A DNA stretch of 64,000 nt from Euptelea pleiosperma. Taxonomy: Eukaryota > Streptophyta > Magnoliopsida > Ranunculales > Eupteleaceae. Shown here piece after piece: positions 23,161-35,843 of the stretch. Numbering within the stretch: the first letter of the stretch is position 1; each line of letters starts with the position of its first letter. Location: NCBI GenBank assembly GCA_035048495.1, contig CM068541.1:10175929-10239928 (forward strand), given 5' to 3'. Under the pieces are notes generated by a model. That model saw nothing but the letters and a program-made list of their open reading frames with translations, was not told the origin of the DNA and did no database searches. The position numbers were made by a program, and so were the translations under genes.

Positions 23161-23542
23161 AGGGACAAAACTAGTCGGCAAACGTTTACAGACTTAAAAG
23201 TATGCAAACATTGTCAGCACTGTTGGTTGCCCCTAGAAAAATCTGTTATTTAAATGTTTTTAAAAAATTATTTTAAGACACGTTTTTCAAGGAACATTCA
23301 ATGGTGGATACAATGTTTATATACTTTTAAGTCTGTAAATGTTTTCAGCCTACATTTGTCCCGTTCAACTTGATTGGTCCAATTCAATTTCCATGGGCGC
23401 TGTCTCCTAGAAAAGATTACGCTGATCCAGTGACTGGGACATCAAATCCGGTACAGTTTTGACTTTTGAGTAATGATCGCATGTGAGGCAACTTTGATTG
23501 GGAAATTTGGATTGGCTGATCGGCGACTGTCAGTTAAGCCGT

Positions 23543-23870
23543 GACCGCCCACAATATGAGCCATGTGGCACATTTTAGGAGACTCTGACCTTATGGATGT
23601 TTGGGAAATCCCTAGGTGGACCTAAAACCCAAAAATTAGTTTGATTAGTGATTTCAAACCTTTTGATCTTGTACACAAGATAATGGTCAATGATGCTCAA
23701 ATTCACACGGTGAAAAATCAACCCAGGAAAATGACTCCAATCCAATGCTTAGAAATCACTAATTTGTTTGCAGATCCACATGGGGATTGGCCGAACATTG
23801 ATACAGCCAATATCTTCTAAAAATGTGCCACGTGGCTCACACTTTTGGCGGTCAGTGACCATCGCCAGTT
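23543..23870. repeat. G-box foldback MITE, copy M7
   Basis: The ends GTGACCGCCCACAATATGAG and its inverse (TTTTGGCGGTCAGTGACC) bound the family core; the right arm keeps GTGCCACGTGGCTCA. Confidence 0.7.
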
Positions 23871-24029
23871 GCCAAGTTTTACTCTGGTTCGTAACTCGTT
23901 ACTCGTTACTCGGTACAGAGTCTACAGACTACAGAGTAACTACTGAAAAGGTCGGCGGTTTTATTTTTTTCATTAAAATTTTGATTATTGATAAGGGACC
24001 ACATTTTGAGACGCGTGTATATTCTTAAT

Positions 24030-24310
24030 CTTAGAGACTACTGACTGTATGGATGTTTGGTCCATCACTAACTGGACCTACATACAGAAAATAATGCTTA
24101 TTAGTGATTTCTAACCTTTGGATCTTAGTAACTTACAAATGCTCCAAACTCCCAAGGTTAAAACTAAATCCATGGAAAAGACTTTAATCCAACGGCTATA
24201 AATCATTAATCAGGGATATTTTTAGTCGGTATAGTCCACCTTGGGATGGGCAAAACATCTATACAGTCAATGGTGTTTAAGAGTGTTCCACGTGGCTCTG
24301 ATTCTGGTCT
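24030..24310. repeat. G-box foldback MITE, copy M8
   Basis: Family core with CTGTATGGATGTTTGG on the left and a TTCCACGTGGCTC end on the right; the left terminus is degraded. Confidence 0.6.
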
Positions 24311-24499
24311 GTCAACAACATTGATGTCGGACATATGCCATCAAAGATTTATTCTCCCAAACATGGACGGTTTTATTTATTATTTGGCACGTCGGTAAGA
24401 TCAAGAGACGACAATGATCCGTTATTCCTCTTTTATTAGTTTATTTTCATTCATTTGCATTAAATTTAGAGATTAATAAATCAAATTGGAGAACGGGCA

Positions 24500-24715
24500 A
24501 AAACTATGATTAGTGATTTCTAAGCATTGGATTAGAGTCATTTTCCTGGGTTGATTTTATCCGTAGAATTTGAGCATTATTTGAGGTACAAAGATCCAAA
24601 GGTTTGAAATCACTCATCAGGATGATATTGGGTATGGGGCCAAGTGTCCAACATCCATACGGTCAATAGCCTCTAAGAGTATGCCACGTATATCATATTG
24701 TGTTCACTCCTAATC
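24500..24715. repeat. G-box MITE fragment, copy M9, at the left edge of duplication unit A
   Basis: Matches the distal part of the MITE at 35395-35705 (GATTTCTAAGCATTNGATTA, TTTCCTGGGTTGATTTTATC). Homology between the two loci continues outward through GATGAGTGCCGTGTGAATAC, so it is part of the segmental duplication. Confidence 0.65.
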
Positions 24716-24989
24716 GTTGATGAGGGACGTAATCGTGCTGAACAAACATGTGAAGATGAAGATGAGTGCCGTGTGAATACCGTGTAAGTGCCGTGTGAGC
24801 CATGCCCCAACCCCTGTTTTGACTTTGAAGTAGTAATATATAGATAGATTTGGCATTTATCCTTCGAACAATACTCGTAACTCAACGTCCCAAGGTAGAG
24901 TTCCTCGAGATGCCCATCTCACGAATCTCAAAGACGTTACACAAATCACGATGCTAAAATTTAGATTCTTTACGTGAGAAAGATAAATC

Positions 24990-25128
24990 CCTTCTATTTT
25001 TTTCCGTTATTTCCGTTATCTTCCCTCATTTTCCTTTTTTGCCACTGAACTTTACGATTCGTTATAACCGTGAAAACGGTAACGCCCCCAGTCCGTTATA
25101 CCGTTATAACGGCCCCTTTTAAACCTTC
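24990..25128. repeat. GTTATAACGG-type repeat in the copy 2 promoter
   Basis: A 140-bp block with TTTCCGTTATTTCCGTTATC, AACGCCCCCAGTCCGTTATA and AACGGCCCCTTTTAAACCTT, related to the TTTAAACGG family. It sits between GAGAAAGATAAATC and the leader sequence TCTCTTCTA, where copy 3 has only about 35 unrelated bases, so it is specific to copy 2. Confidence 0.7.
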
Positions 25129-25197
25129 CTCTGTGTCTCTTCTATTTCAATCCTTTCACCTTCAATTCCGTCCAACAAACTGACAATTTCTTCCGAC

Positions 25198-25198
<1 letters not shown>

Positions 25199-25226
<28 letters not shown>
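25199..25226 (+). repeat. (CT)n in the 5' leader region of copy 2
   Basis: A CT run about 50-80 bases upstream of the ATG; a shorter one is at the equivalent place in copy 3 (36474-36490). CT-rich tracts are common in plant leaders and core promoters. Confidence 0.8.
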
Positions 25227-25229
<3 letters not shown>

Positions 25230-25277
25230 AGAGACTCTAAACGTAGTTGAAGAGACAACAAACAAAAAAACAAATAG

Positions 25278-28200
25278 ATGGCGGGCAAAGCTAAATCAAC
25301 GTCTCATTTCCTATTTTTGTTCATTATCCTTGTAATCTCCGATCTCCCCTGCTATCACGGCCGATTCATTACAGAAACCTCTTCTTCCTCAGATTCAAAT
25401 CTTTCCGATGGAATCGACAATGTCGAACAACAAAAATCTTTCCTCCTACTTCTCAAATCAGAGACGTGTGAGCAGACGTATGGATTCCTTCCCTGCACCA
25501 CCACCATCTTTGGAAATCTCTTCCTTATCCTTACCTATGGTTACCTCATGTTCCTTGCTGCTCGGTATCTCTCCAATGGAAGCGAGCTTCTTCTCGAGAT
25601 CCTTGGCCCTGGTATCATTGGCGGTCTCTTCTTACCGGTCCTCGGTGCACTTCCGGACGCCATGCTCATCCTTGGTAGGCTCGATTTAAATTTTTAATTA
25701 CTTTGGTTTCAATTTTTTTTTTTTTTTTTTTGCGATTTGATCTTTGGAACATAATGTCTGAGCATCTTTGCTGTTGATGATGTTGAGGATAGAATTGAAA
25801 CACATGGTTGGTTCAGAATATGTGGATCTGTTACGGGAAACGAGGCTTGAATTTGTCGATATTGTTAATTTTGTCTCATACTTTCTACCAGAAAGTTCTC
25901 TGATCCTTGAAGCAATCTTTGATACGGCTTACGGAAGGCTGTTTTCAAAAAGTTTGATACAACATCCTTCCCAAAAAAAAAACAAATGCCACGTGGCCCA
26001 CTTTTTCGGGTCCACTGGTTCATAAATGTTGGGCCCCTCTTCTTGGTGAACTTTAAATCAACAATTCAGTCTGGTTAATGAGTCGTTGCCGTTGGATTTG
26101 AGCACTTTTTGTTATGGGCTTTCTACCCATCCATGGGCCTGTTCATGAGCCCATGATGAAAAAAAAGCATAAATTCAACAGCTAGAAACAGCTTATTTTG
26201 GATAAGCTCAAAATAAGCTAAAAGTCAGCTTATAGCTTCCGAGAAGTTTTTTCCGGCTTTAAAACAAATTTTCAGCTATTTAGAAATCTGGCTTATAGCT
26301 TATGGCTTATGTGGGAAGCACTTTCTAAAACTTAGGTGAAATTCTTTAAGTTGGGGTTAAGCTTACTCAAATGTAATGTGTGGGTCCATGGTATGGGTTA
26401 AACCTTTATGGTGTCAGTGGGCCCGATAGAGTGTGCCACGTGTCATTTTGAGGGAAGGATGTATTAAACTTTTGAAACGGTCATACGTGATTCTTGGTGC
26501 AAACATTTTCTTGTTATGGAGGTTAATCTAAACCCCTTTTTTATGTTCTTTTTCTTTTTTTCCTTTTTCTTTTTCTTTTTGTTATTTTGATTTTGGAACA
26601 TATTCGACCACTTTTCGAGAGAAAATTTTTGCTGCTAACAATTTGTGCTGAGAATTGATGGTAACATCGCCAAAATTTGACACGTAGTAAAGAAGAAAAT
26701 TTTGGATTAACTGAATTAAAATATATATATATATATATATAATTCCTTGTTACATGGTGACATTTGAAGGTGTTATCAGTGACTTTCACTGCTAATAGTT
26801 GGCTGCAAAATTTTTCAACAAAGAAGGGCCAAGATCTTATCCCCCAACTGGATGGTGGATCTTAGCCACTCACACCCGATTTTGGCAAATGCTTTTTCGG
26901 AGAGTGCCGGGGGCACGGGCCACCCACTAGTATATATATATATAATATAATATAATATAATATAATATATTCTACGCTTATTAAAAATTACGTATAATCT
27001 GCTATGGTGTATAATGTATCAATCTATCCAATTTGATTTCTTGGTGGATATTGATCTTTTTTAGTGTCTAATGCCACATGAGTTGTTCTCTTTCATAAGG
27101 ACCATTGTTCTTCCCTAGCTTCTAATGGCCAATTTTGTGTTGCTTTCTATGGATTTTGCTTAGCTCTTATGTCAATAAATCTTTCTATTTTCCATTATAA
27201 AATTCATTTCCTTGTCAATGACTCGGAGTGAGCTTTCCATGATTCATGTCGTTTATTCTACTTCAGTGAATTAGATAAGGGAATATTGTGGATCCATTGC
27301 TAGAAACATTGCTTCTAATATAGTTTCTTGTGTTTCTACACAGTATCTGGACTCTCTGGAAGCAAAGAAACTGCTCAAAGTCAGGTCTTGGTTGGAATGG
27401 GTTTGCTAGCTGGGTCAACTGTCATGCTTCTCACATTACTATGGGGATCTTGTGTTATTGTTGGCAAGTGTGATCTTGAGGAGTCAACTGCAATAGATTT
27501 AAAAGATACGAAAGGGTTAAGCTTAACTGGTATTCTCTTCTAGTTTCTATTTACTTGAGCAGAAAGTAACCTGAATATAAGTTTACATTTTGGAATATAC
27601 TCAAACATTGATATTAGAATTCCCTTACGTGTGTTTGTACATTCATTTTTGCGTTGAGCTCGAGATCAACTAGCATAATTAGGACCCCAAATTTTTCATG
27701 TTTCCATTCTTGAAGAGATCTTAAGGTGGATTTGTCTTTTCTAGATATTATATGAAAGTGTACATTTAATGTTTTTTTTACAAAAGGAAAATATGCTTGA
27801 AGATTTAGCACATGAACCTGAATGTGCTTCATGTTCAGTTGAAGTTTGATTTTAAAGATGGTTGGGAATCTTGATCGAAATGAAACAGAATGATTAATGG
27901 AGTATCTCAAACGTCCTTACACCCATTGACTGAATCACTTGCTCAAACTTTTATTTGGTGAACTGAATAAATTTAGTAAGAATTTCAAGGTTTGAAATCA
28001 TTTTTTCACAAAATTGATACCCGTAGAATGAATTAATTTGGTAACTTCTGATATTAGATGAATAACGTAACCTACAATTTCTCTATCTCTGCAGGGTCGG
28101 GTGTCAGTACTGATATCTGGACTAGCTATGCTGCAATGATGATGGTTGTATCTGTGGTCCCATTTATCATTGTCCAACTACCACAAGTTCTAAATTCATC

Positions 28201-31200
28201 TTCTGGAAGACGTTTAGCAGTCTTGATGTCACTCATTGTTGCGATTGCATTATTACTAGCATATTGCTTGTATCAGGTATATATTATTGTATGCTACCAT
28301 ACTGTTTGATAAATCCTTTTAAGTAAATTTTAATACATCTTTCGTGTGTACTGCACACATAAAGCTCCTAGAGAATGTTATAGGAGTATATTTTGATCCA
28401 TGACCTAAAAGAAAATTCCAACATGCAAATTTGTTAATTTTAGTGTATGATGATGTAGAGTCTTAATTACTTTTGTTTGCCATTCTTTCATGAGTATTGG
28501 TTTCTATATTGTTAGTTATGACCTATCTGTGAGATAATGTCATGTTATTTTTAAAACTAGTGAATATGGTATCAACTATAATCTTTAAAACTACCATTTT
28601 CATTTAACTAAATCATTGGGCTATTATTTTTCTTCCAGACATCATATTTTCCCTTCATATCTTAAAATTGGTTTGCTAGAATGGAAAAAACCATTGAACA
28701 GAAGAAGGGTTGGAACTCCGCTGGTATAATGCTTTACACTGCATCCCCTATCCCAAGCCCGGATGAAGGAGGAGCGTTACGTTAGGTTGGCAGCAGCAGC
28801 CGCAGCCGGTGAGCCGCAGCCGGTGTAAAACTTTTGCCAAATCATACCATAAGTCCTGTCTATTGTTACATTTTACTCATGTTAAGGTGTTCCCTAGAAG
28901 TGATGTGTTGCATCCAGTTCAAGTGGGAAGTGTGTGAGGGTTGGCGAGGACATACTCTAGAAATGATTTGTTGGACGGCACGCGGTTGCGGTGAAAAGTA
29001 GGCAAGGGTTCCCACATCATAATGGACGAGTTCAGGTAAAGAAGTTAGTCCAAGAAACTAAAAATCGTCTTTCCATTTGGCATTTTGGGATTTTAACAAG
29101 AGCTTAAAGTTAGTAGACACAATGAAAAGAAGGAAAGTTAACATAGCATGTTTAGCTCATGTTAAGCGTTCCCTAGAAGTGACGCGCTGCAGCAATACCC
29201 TGTCCAAGTGGGAAGTGAGCAAGAGTTGGCAAGGGCATCAACAACGTCATAAACTTGGAAACGAACATCAAGCAAAAACCTAAATGCACATCTAGGGGTA
29301 AACAAACCAACAAAGAACAGTTCTGAGGTTTTTTTTTTCTCACAACCATAGAGATAACTTCTCACCTAAGAGAGAGGGAGGAATAAAAGATGAAGAAAGA
29401 AGAAGAGAAGAATAGAAGAATAGGGTTTACCAATGATCAGAGATGCTCTATCATATGAATATGTAAGAGATGAATGATTGGAGAGAAGATAGAGCGAGGA
29501 ATGAACTTAGGTCGTTTGGCCTCCTCTATTTGTATTTATTGCACTTAAGTCCGTGTTAGGCCTACTTACATAAATAAGATTTAAGTGAACTATGGGCCCA
29601 CACATTAAACATAATCAAGACAAAATAAATAAAGAAAACAAGAACTCTAACATATGGAATTATGGATAAGTAACGAGAAATTTAGTTGCTAAGTCCTAGC
29701 ATTTGGAAAACCATAAAGATTAAAGTCATACATAGTGCAGAGAGATATTCTTCTTATTATGTAAGCAGTTAAATCTGTATAGTTTTTAGCAAATTCATTT
29801 TATAAGTTGGAGATGTGATTTTATCTATTTATATGGATAATGGTATCTTCACTTTAAATATTGGTGCAGGTCTTTCAGCCTTGGATTCAGGAGAGAAGAG
29901 TTGCATATGCAAAGCACAAACATGTAATATCAGGAATTTTAAAACATATGCATGGACTAGGAAGGCTTATCACAGATGATGGTGAACCTAATACAGATGT
30001 TATAAGAAAGTTAGTCTTTGTAATTCTTCTTTAAACTCTTTTTATTAGATAATCTATTCTATTTTATCATTCTTTCTGTGATTTACGACAGGTTATTTAA
30101 GAGAATCGATGAGAATTCTGATGAACTTCTATCACCTTCGGAGTTAAGAGCACTGATCATAGGAATCCGTTTTGAAGAGTTAAATTTGGACGAAGATGAT
30201 GCTGTTGAAAAAGTACTGAAAGATTTTGATACATCTGGTGATTCTCATGTTGATGAGGAGGAGTTTGTCAATGGAATCACTAATTGGATCGAGGAGGCTA
30301 GGCGTTCTGTAACTTCTAATAGTAATGGAGGTCCTCACACGAAGTTATTAAATGACTTTCATCTGGTAAGTTTTCTCATGATATGCCTTTCTCTGATCCT
30401 AAGCATTAGTATAGTTTTGTGAAATCTTCAAAATGCATGTGCAGCAAGCCAAGAAAGAACATGCTCTATTGGGGAATCAGAGTGATGAGGTCGAACAGAG
30501 TGTTGCAAATCCCAGGTGGATTTGCTTTAAAGCAGTATTAATGTTGTTGCTGGGAACTGTTATTGCAGCTGCATTTGCAGATCCCCTTGTAGATGCCGTT
30601 GACAATTTCTCCAGTGCTACAAGTATACCTTCGTTCTTCATCTCATTTATCGCGTTGCCCTTGGCTACAAACTCCAGTGAGGCAGTGTCAGCACTTATTT
30701 TTGCCAGCCGAAAGAAGCAAAGAACTGCTTCTTTGACATTTTCTGAGGTTTGTTCTCCCTTTGTACAATTGTTCTTCTATATATCAAATGTACAACAGAT
30801 GAAAGGAATAATAACTACCCACAGTATTGTTTTCCAGAGTTTCAACTCTCTCATGTCCTTGTAGTCATTAGGATGTGTTCAGATCAAGTTATGCGTAGGT
30901 TGTTGGTTGCTAGACTTTGAGTTCGGATTCATGTGAACAGATTGACATAATTTTTACACTGGCTGCGGTTGTGATGTAAGCCACCTTTATCCGTGCTTGG
31001 GACTGGCAATATAGTGTAAAAAGAACATTGCAAATGCTGAGTTTAGTAGACTTTAAACTTCTGATTCCCCAGTGTGTCTTACACTTCATATCAGTTTCGG
31101 GGAGGGGTTAGTGTGTCTTACACTTCATATCAGTGTCAGACACTGCAACACGTGTCCGAGTCCTTGTTACATCGATTTCCAGTTTTCAGAGTGATGTAGA

Positions 31201-31720
31201 ACGGGTTGCTGAGCTTTTATCAATGACCATATATTTTTGTGAGCATTACTTGCAAAATTTCTAGATTTTCTAGGTGAAGAACAATAATGTAATCACCCAG
31301 ATTTGAAGTTTACATTAGATTTGAGAATAATCTGAGATGTTTAAGTGAAAAGCATATTAAACCAATAAGATTTATTACCCTCAGTATACATCACAATGAT
31401 TCTGGGAACTTAAAAACTTTTATGTTAGCAATATTTGGGACTCTAACCTCTGTGAGACTTATTTGCTGCAGATATATGGGGCAGTGACCATGAACAACAT
31501 CCTTTGCCTGGCTGTCTTTTTAGCCATTGTTTATGTAAGGCAGTTGACATGGGACTTCTCTGCTGAAGTGTTGATCATTCTTATTGTCTGCATCGTGATG
31601 GGTGTCTTCGGTAGCTTACGCACTACCTTCCCTGTTTGGACGTGTTCAGTGGCGTACTTGCTCTACCCATTTTCCCTGGTGCTGGTTTATGTTCTTGACT
31701 ATGTTTTTGGGTGGTCATAG
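25278..31720 (+). CDS. NCL: NCL-type Na+/Ca2+ exchanger with two EF-hands, copy 2
   Basis: Plant NCL exchanger: a membrane cation/Ca2+ antiporter with a cytosolic EF-hand module, known from Arabidopsis to act in Na+/Ca2+ homeostasis and salt response. Exons: 25278-25674, 27344-27529, 28095-28276, 29870-30009, 30092-30365, 30445-30747, 31472-31720; 1731 nt, 576 residues, close to the usual family length. Residues 1-30 form a signal peptide. Exchanger repeat 1 is at about 99-132 (GSELLLEILGPG, GALPDAM). EF loops lie at 308-319 (DENSDELLSPSE) and 348-359 (DTSGDSHVDEEE), both with ligands at 1, 3, 5 and 12. Repeat 2 is at about 454-476 (PSFFISF, LPLATNSSEA), then three more membrane segments to the C-terminus FGWS. 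All junctions are GT-AG and phases agree. Intron 3 holds a decayed LINE. It appears intact and is the more family-typical of the two intact copies. Confidence 0.93.
25970..26460. repeat. MITE in intron 1 of copy 2 (shared with copy 3)
   Basis: Runs from AATGCCACGTGGCCCACTTT to AGTGTGCCACGTGTCATTTT with GGGCCC-type blocks and a TAGAAATC/GATTTCTA-like interior. The equivalent sequence in copy 3 is at 37665-38225, so it was present before the duplication. Confidence 0.6.
28700..29290 (+). mobile_element. RTE-type LINE 5' remnant in intron 3 of copy 2
   Basis: Contains a CCCAAGCCCGGATGAAGGAG stretch followed by GTTACGTTAGGTTGGCAGC, typical of the 5' region of plant RTE-type LINEs, and at about 29095-29150 the peptide SLKLVDTMKRRKVNIACL, matching the start of the LINE endonuclease domain. 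The following sequence is rearranged: a CGTTCCCTAGAAGTGACGCG block occurs twice. No functional ORF. Confidence 0.7.
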
Positions 31721-32350
31721 ACTTCTTCAGATCTCGAAGAAGTGAATGGAGATAGGTATGTAACTCCTATTTTGGGTACGTTTGCGTGATGGCTAATATC
31801 GATGTTCTCTCTAATGTCTTCTATTCAGATGTTTCCTATGTATTATTTTGTCTGTATCATCTGTAGCTTGAACTGTTAGAGATACTTCTTTCAGTATAAA
31901 TCACATTTTTCTGATATCTTAAAAGCCACATCTCTGTGTTCATCTCTACTTACTGGGTTTAGACTAAAAGGAACTTGTCCTTTTGGAAACTTTAGTGAGT
32001 TTTCAATCTGGGCCGACTGGTTTGACCTCAGATGTTTCCCGCCTTATAGCAGAACAAGAGCTCCAGTAACTTGAATTCTAGTGAACTAAGCAACTTGGCT
32101 GAGTAATGCATGGAGATCGGGATTTGAAACCTGCACTTCCACTTCATAATCACGTTTACATTGGAAGGATACTCGGCTACTTCGTTGTAGATTTTAATCA
32201 AGAGACTACAGCCTGGTACTCGACAGCTATGATACGCGGATACTCCAACATGCCAAACGTACCCATATCCACACAATATGATACTGGCATTGGTACTAGA
32301 CACTACATGGATACTTCTATCTTATAATTATCTTATTTTCTATTTTCTTA

Positions 32351-32650
32351 GGGCGTGTTTGATTTCTAATTTTTCCACAAGAAAATCAAATTTTCTCACC
32401 GAAATATAATTTCCCCGCTGCCATTTTAAAATGGAAAAATTTTCCTGAGAAAACGAGATTTTTCCATCCAAGCCTGGAATTCATTTCCGTTCCACATAGG
32501 TGAGAATTGGTTTCCATGAAAATCCACCCTTATTTTCTCACATTATTGGAAATTGCATATTTTCTAGTGTGCAATAAACAGCCTATCAGATGTATTTTCC
32601 TGGGGAAATTTTTGATGGAAAAGGAATTTTCTATGCAGTCAAACACGCCC
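32351..32650. mobile_element. Tourist-like MITE downstream of copy 2
   Basis: Ends GGGCGTGTTTGATT and CAGTCAAACACGCCC, flanked by TTA on each side. The interior shows AGGTGAGAATTGGTTTCC and AAAATCCACCCTTATTTTC, as in the elements at 20.1-20.7 kb. It is absent at the matching place in unit B (near 48500), so it inserted after the duplication or was lost there. Confidence 0.8.
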
Positions 32651-32739
32651 TTATTGATTTTTTTTTTTTTTAATTCACGATAAAGTATATGATCAACACA
32701 TTAGATGGACTACATGTATCAGGAAAAAATTATAGATGC

Positions 32740-33060
32740 GGATGAATTTGGATGCAGTCATGCAGAGGACTCTAGCGGTCTTACGTATTGCATTTTTTTG
32801 GGCCCATTAACCGCATGGATGTTTAGCACACACCTTGGTGGGTATACACACGGGAAAATCAATCTGATTGGTTATCTCTAGCAATTTTTTAGGAGGGATA
32901 GGAACTGTTGGATTTAAGCATGTTTTTTACGTACGAAATCCAATGGATGAAAGTCATCAATCAAGCTGATTTTTGGTGTGTATATCTACAAATTGGTGAA
33001 ATCAATGCGGTTATTGGGCCAAAAAAAGGACCTACGTAGGGCCATGAGATTCCTCTGCAT
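32740..33060. repeat. Foldback MITE in the 3' flank of unit A
   Basis: GCAGAGGACTCTAG at one end and a mirror block with TTCCTCTGCATTGAT at the other, with GGGCCCATTAACCGCATGGA and AATCAATCTGATTGG inside. A copy lies at about 48590-48905 in unit B. Confidence 0.6.
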
Positions 33061-33598
33061 TGATCATATTGTAGCATCATAGCCATCTAATCAACATTGT
33101 TTCTTGATCATCCGAAGAACACAAGTCTATCTTACCCATGAAATTGAGAGTGCATGGGTAGGTGCGTAGCCTTAGACAAGCATTCCTATATATATATATA
33201 TGGGTCGGGATTGGGAAGCTAAACCCATGAACCGTCTATCGTTCAAAATCAGACGGCTTTCCTTCTCTGCCTCTCCAATAGAGAAGCCGAGTCGAATCTA
33301 GCCCACGAGTACAGTCGTCCGAAAAATACTTGGAATACGAGTCCACGTGACATAACAGTTGATGAGAAGGGTATGGCAGATGGAAAGACTTTCACAGCAT
33401 GCTTTCGGGTGAAAAGTTATGAACAGAGAAGACGTGCTCTGTTTGCTTAGCTTCTACAGCAAAATGGGGGTTGCTCGGCAAAACTTCCAAAACGCCACCC
33501 CCTTTTAGACGAATAAACTCGTATCTGGAGAACGTGGATTGTTTTTCCTTAGTTTATTTTCATTCTTTTTCATTAAATTTTGAAATTAATAAATCAAA

Positions 33599-34806
33599 GG
33601 GAATTTTTGACATACCCCCATGTTTTCATCAATATTTGACATACCCCCACAATTTCAAAAAACTGACATACCCCTTATGAACCAGTCAACAGTCTAAGAC
33701 CGTGGTTGACCAACGTCCTGCATCTTCCCTCCAATGATAAAATGCCTATAATTTTTGAAAATTACCAAAACGCCCCTAAAAACCACTCTTCTTCAGCCCT
33801 CCCAAAATTTCTTCCTCCTGTTCTTCCTGATTTTGGTCAAAGAATCCTACATTCTCAATTGCCTCGTATTGTAACCACGGAGATGCAAGATACATCAAGC
33901 AATAGATTGCTACAAAGGGGAAAGGTTTTGTCAATGTTAAAGATCAAGAACTGATCTGTAATGGATGTGCACCTCAACTTCCTCTAGGGTCCGGCCAATT
34001 TTTGAGCAACTTTTGTTAACGTGTTCCTCTCTATCATCTCAAAAATGGAGTACACTGCTACTGTAGTTCGAATGAATGCAGAGAGGTTTGGTGCCTGCCG
34101 GCAACCAGTGACCTGAGAAGCCACCAAAGCATTATCTTCTTCCTAATCATGAGTTCTAAGAGAAACACCTGTAGTCTACATCTTCGTCCCAGAAATTGAG
34201 AAATTTTTTTCTCGGGTAATTCAGATTAGTAGTTTTAAACCTTAGAACCCATCGACAACTTAGCATGATTCAACCCAAAGGCCATTTAATCCAAATGGAG
34301 GGATCCCCCTTTAAAAAAAAATCCTCTACAAAGAAAAGAAAAGAAAAAAAAAATCTGAAAAAAAAAGCAAGAAATTACTACCCTAAAAACCCATGCCCAT
34401 TGCCCTCAAAATCAAGAACTTTACCTTATTCACACAGATTAAGGTAATGCCCTTAGCATCTTAGAGCACAAACACCTTCCCAAACCACCAAGATCAGAAT
34501 TTTCTACAAAACCCTATAATCAATTTCAGAAATCGAAATCCTAAAAGTCAAAACTGGATCTCTGTGATTATGGTTTGAGGCGATTGAGAATATTGGATTT
34601 TTTTACCAAAATTAAGAAGAAGGAAAATGAAGAAATTTGGGAGGGTTGAAGAGGAGGGTGGATTTTGGGAATTTTAAAAAATTATGGTCATTTTTGTCAT
34701 TTTGTTATTTAAGGGAGAAGCATGAGATTTTGCTCACGTTTTAACGTTGGTCAACCACGGTCTTAGACTGTTGACTGGGTCATAGGAGGGTATGTCAAAA
34801 ATTCCC
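33599..34806. mobile_element. Mutator-like non-autonomous element with perfect 9-bp target duplication
   Basis: Identical 9-bp flanks TAAATCAAA at 33590-33598 and 34807-34815. The ends are inverted: GGGAATTTTTGACATACCCC and its inverse, with a second inverted block TGACCAACGT / ACGTTGGTCA near both ends. Length 1208 bp. The interior has short open frames without recognisable domains; it may carry captured host sequence, but no parent gene was identified. A relative is at 58831-59692. Confidence 0.85.
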
Positions 34807-34839
34807 TAAATCAAATTGTAGAAAGGTCAAAAACTTTGA

Positions 34840-34960
34840 TACAAATATTGTGTCAAAATATTTGTATCAAAGTTTTGATGTAGAAGTCTCTCAATTGCCA
34901 CGTAGTACACTCATTCGGGCCCACTGCCCACTTAATGTTTTGATACAGAAGTCTACATCA
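34840..34960. repeat. Short inverted repeat (TTTGATACAAATATT / TTTGTATCAAAG)
   Basis: AAACTTTGATACAAATATTG is followed by AAATATTTGTATCAAAGTTT, an almost perfect hairpin at about 34830-34877, then a GATGTAGAAGTCTCTCAATT MITE fragment related to that at 37430-37640. Confidence 0.6.
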
Positions 34961-35004
34961 GAGGTCGAACAAAATGGGAAATTCTAAAGTCGTAGAAAGG
35001 GTCG

Positions 35005-35316
35005 TGATGTAACAAGGTATACCTCACGCTTTTGCCGTAAGGAAGCACAATTTTTGTTACTCACAGCTGCCATCTGGCCCAAAAATCAGCTTGTTTGATG
35101 ATTTTTATCCGCTGGTTTTATTACTGAAAAAATAATTGAATCCTACGGCTATAATAACGCCTTAAAAATTACTAAAATCCAATGGTCAGAGATTACCAAT
35201 CAGTCTGATTTTGTGTGTGTCATGTATACATCCACCAAGGGGTGGGCGCGGTTAGTGGGCTCAGATGGCAGCGGTGAGTAACAAAAATCAAAGCGTAAAG
35301 TATACCTTGTTACATC
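35005..35316. mobile_element. Foldback MITE with GATGTAACAAGG ends
   Basis: Terminal inverted repeat GATGTAACAAGGTATAC on both sides, followed by a mirrored GTTACTCAC...GCTGCCATCTG block. About 310 bp, non-coding. A split relative lies around 51095-51710. Confidence 0.75.
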
Positions 35317-35394
35317 TTTTTCCTCGTAGATATTTTTTTTGTTTGTTTTAGGAAAAGGCCTGCACGTGAGTGATTATAGAGGGCTCATCGGCCT

Positions 35395-35705
35395 TGATAA
35401 TGGACCGTAGTATGAGCCCCCTGGACACTCTTAGAGACTACTGACCGTATGGATGTTTGACCCGACCCTAGGTGGATCTACGGACCAAAAATTACCCTAA
35501 TTAGTAATTTCTAAGCATTAGATTAGAGTCATTTTCCTGGGTTGATTTTATCCGTAGAATTTGAGCATATTTGGGATACAAAGATCCAATTGTTTAAAAT
35601 CTCCAATCAGGCTGATGTTATGTTCGTAGAACCATCTGGCGATGGGTCCAAAATCCATACAGTCAGTAGCCTTTAAGATTATGCTACGTAGATCATATTG
35701 TGTTC
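35395..35705. repeat. G-box family MITE, copy M10, left edge of unit B
   Basis: Core CTGACCGTATGGATGTTTGA on the left and a mirrored right half; the CACGTGG core has decayed in both arms. Its distal half is shared with 24500-24715. Confidence 0.65.
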
Positions 35706-35843
35706 CCTCATAGTCGTTGATGGGGGACGTAAGCGTGTTAAACAAGCCTGTGAAAATGAAGATGAGTGCCGTGTGAATACCGTGTGAGTGCCGTGTCAGC
35801 GGCAAGGCCCAACCCTGTTTTGGCAAAAGTAGAGTAAACCTTC

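Larger units (their letters stand above)
10486..24499. other. Repeat-dominated intergenic region between exchanger copies 1 and 2
   Basis: I find no supportable gene in these 14 kb. The main contents are G-box foldback MITEs, TTTAAACGG-type arrays, a SINE, paired Tourist-like MITEs and shorter relics, listed separately. Open frames of 60-130 codons are in repeats or low-complexity runs and lack recognisable domains. Confidence 0.7.
24500..33187 (+). repeat. Segmental duplication, unit A (exchanger copy 2)
   Basis: Unit A aligns in order and orientation with unit B (about 35490-49027), covering the promoter, all exons and introns of the exchanger, the 3' flank and downstream MITE sequence. 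Both end at AGGTGCGTAGCCTTAGACAA followed by GCATTC, after which sequences diverge. Exons are nearly identical; most length difference comes from insertions in unit B introns. Confidence 0.85.

Noticed and set aside
23010..23207. Poly-lysine open frame on the minus strand
   Set aside because: It comes from a C/T homopurine-homopyrimidine tract at the tail of a retroposon.
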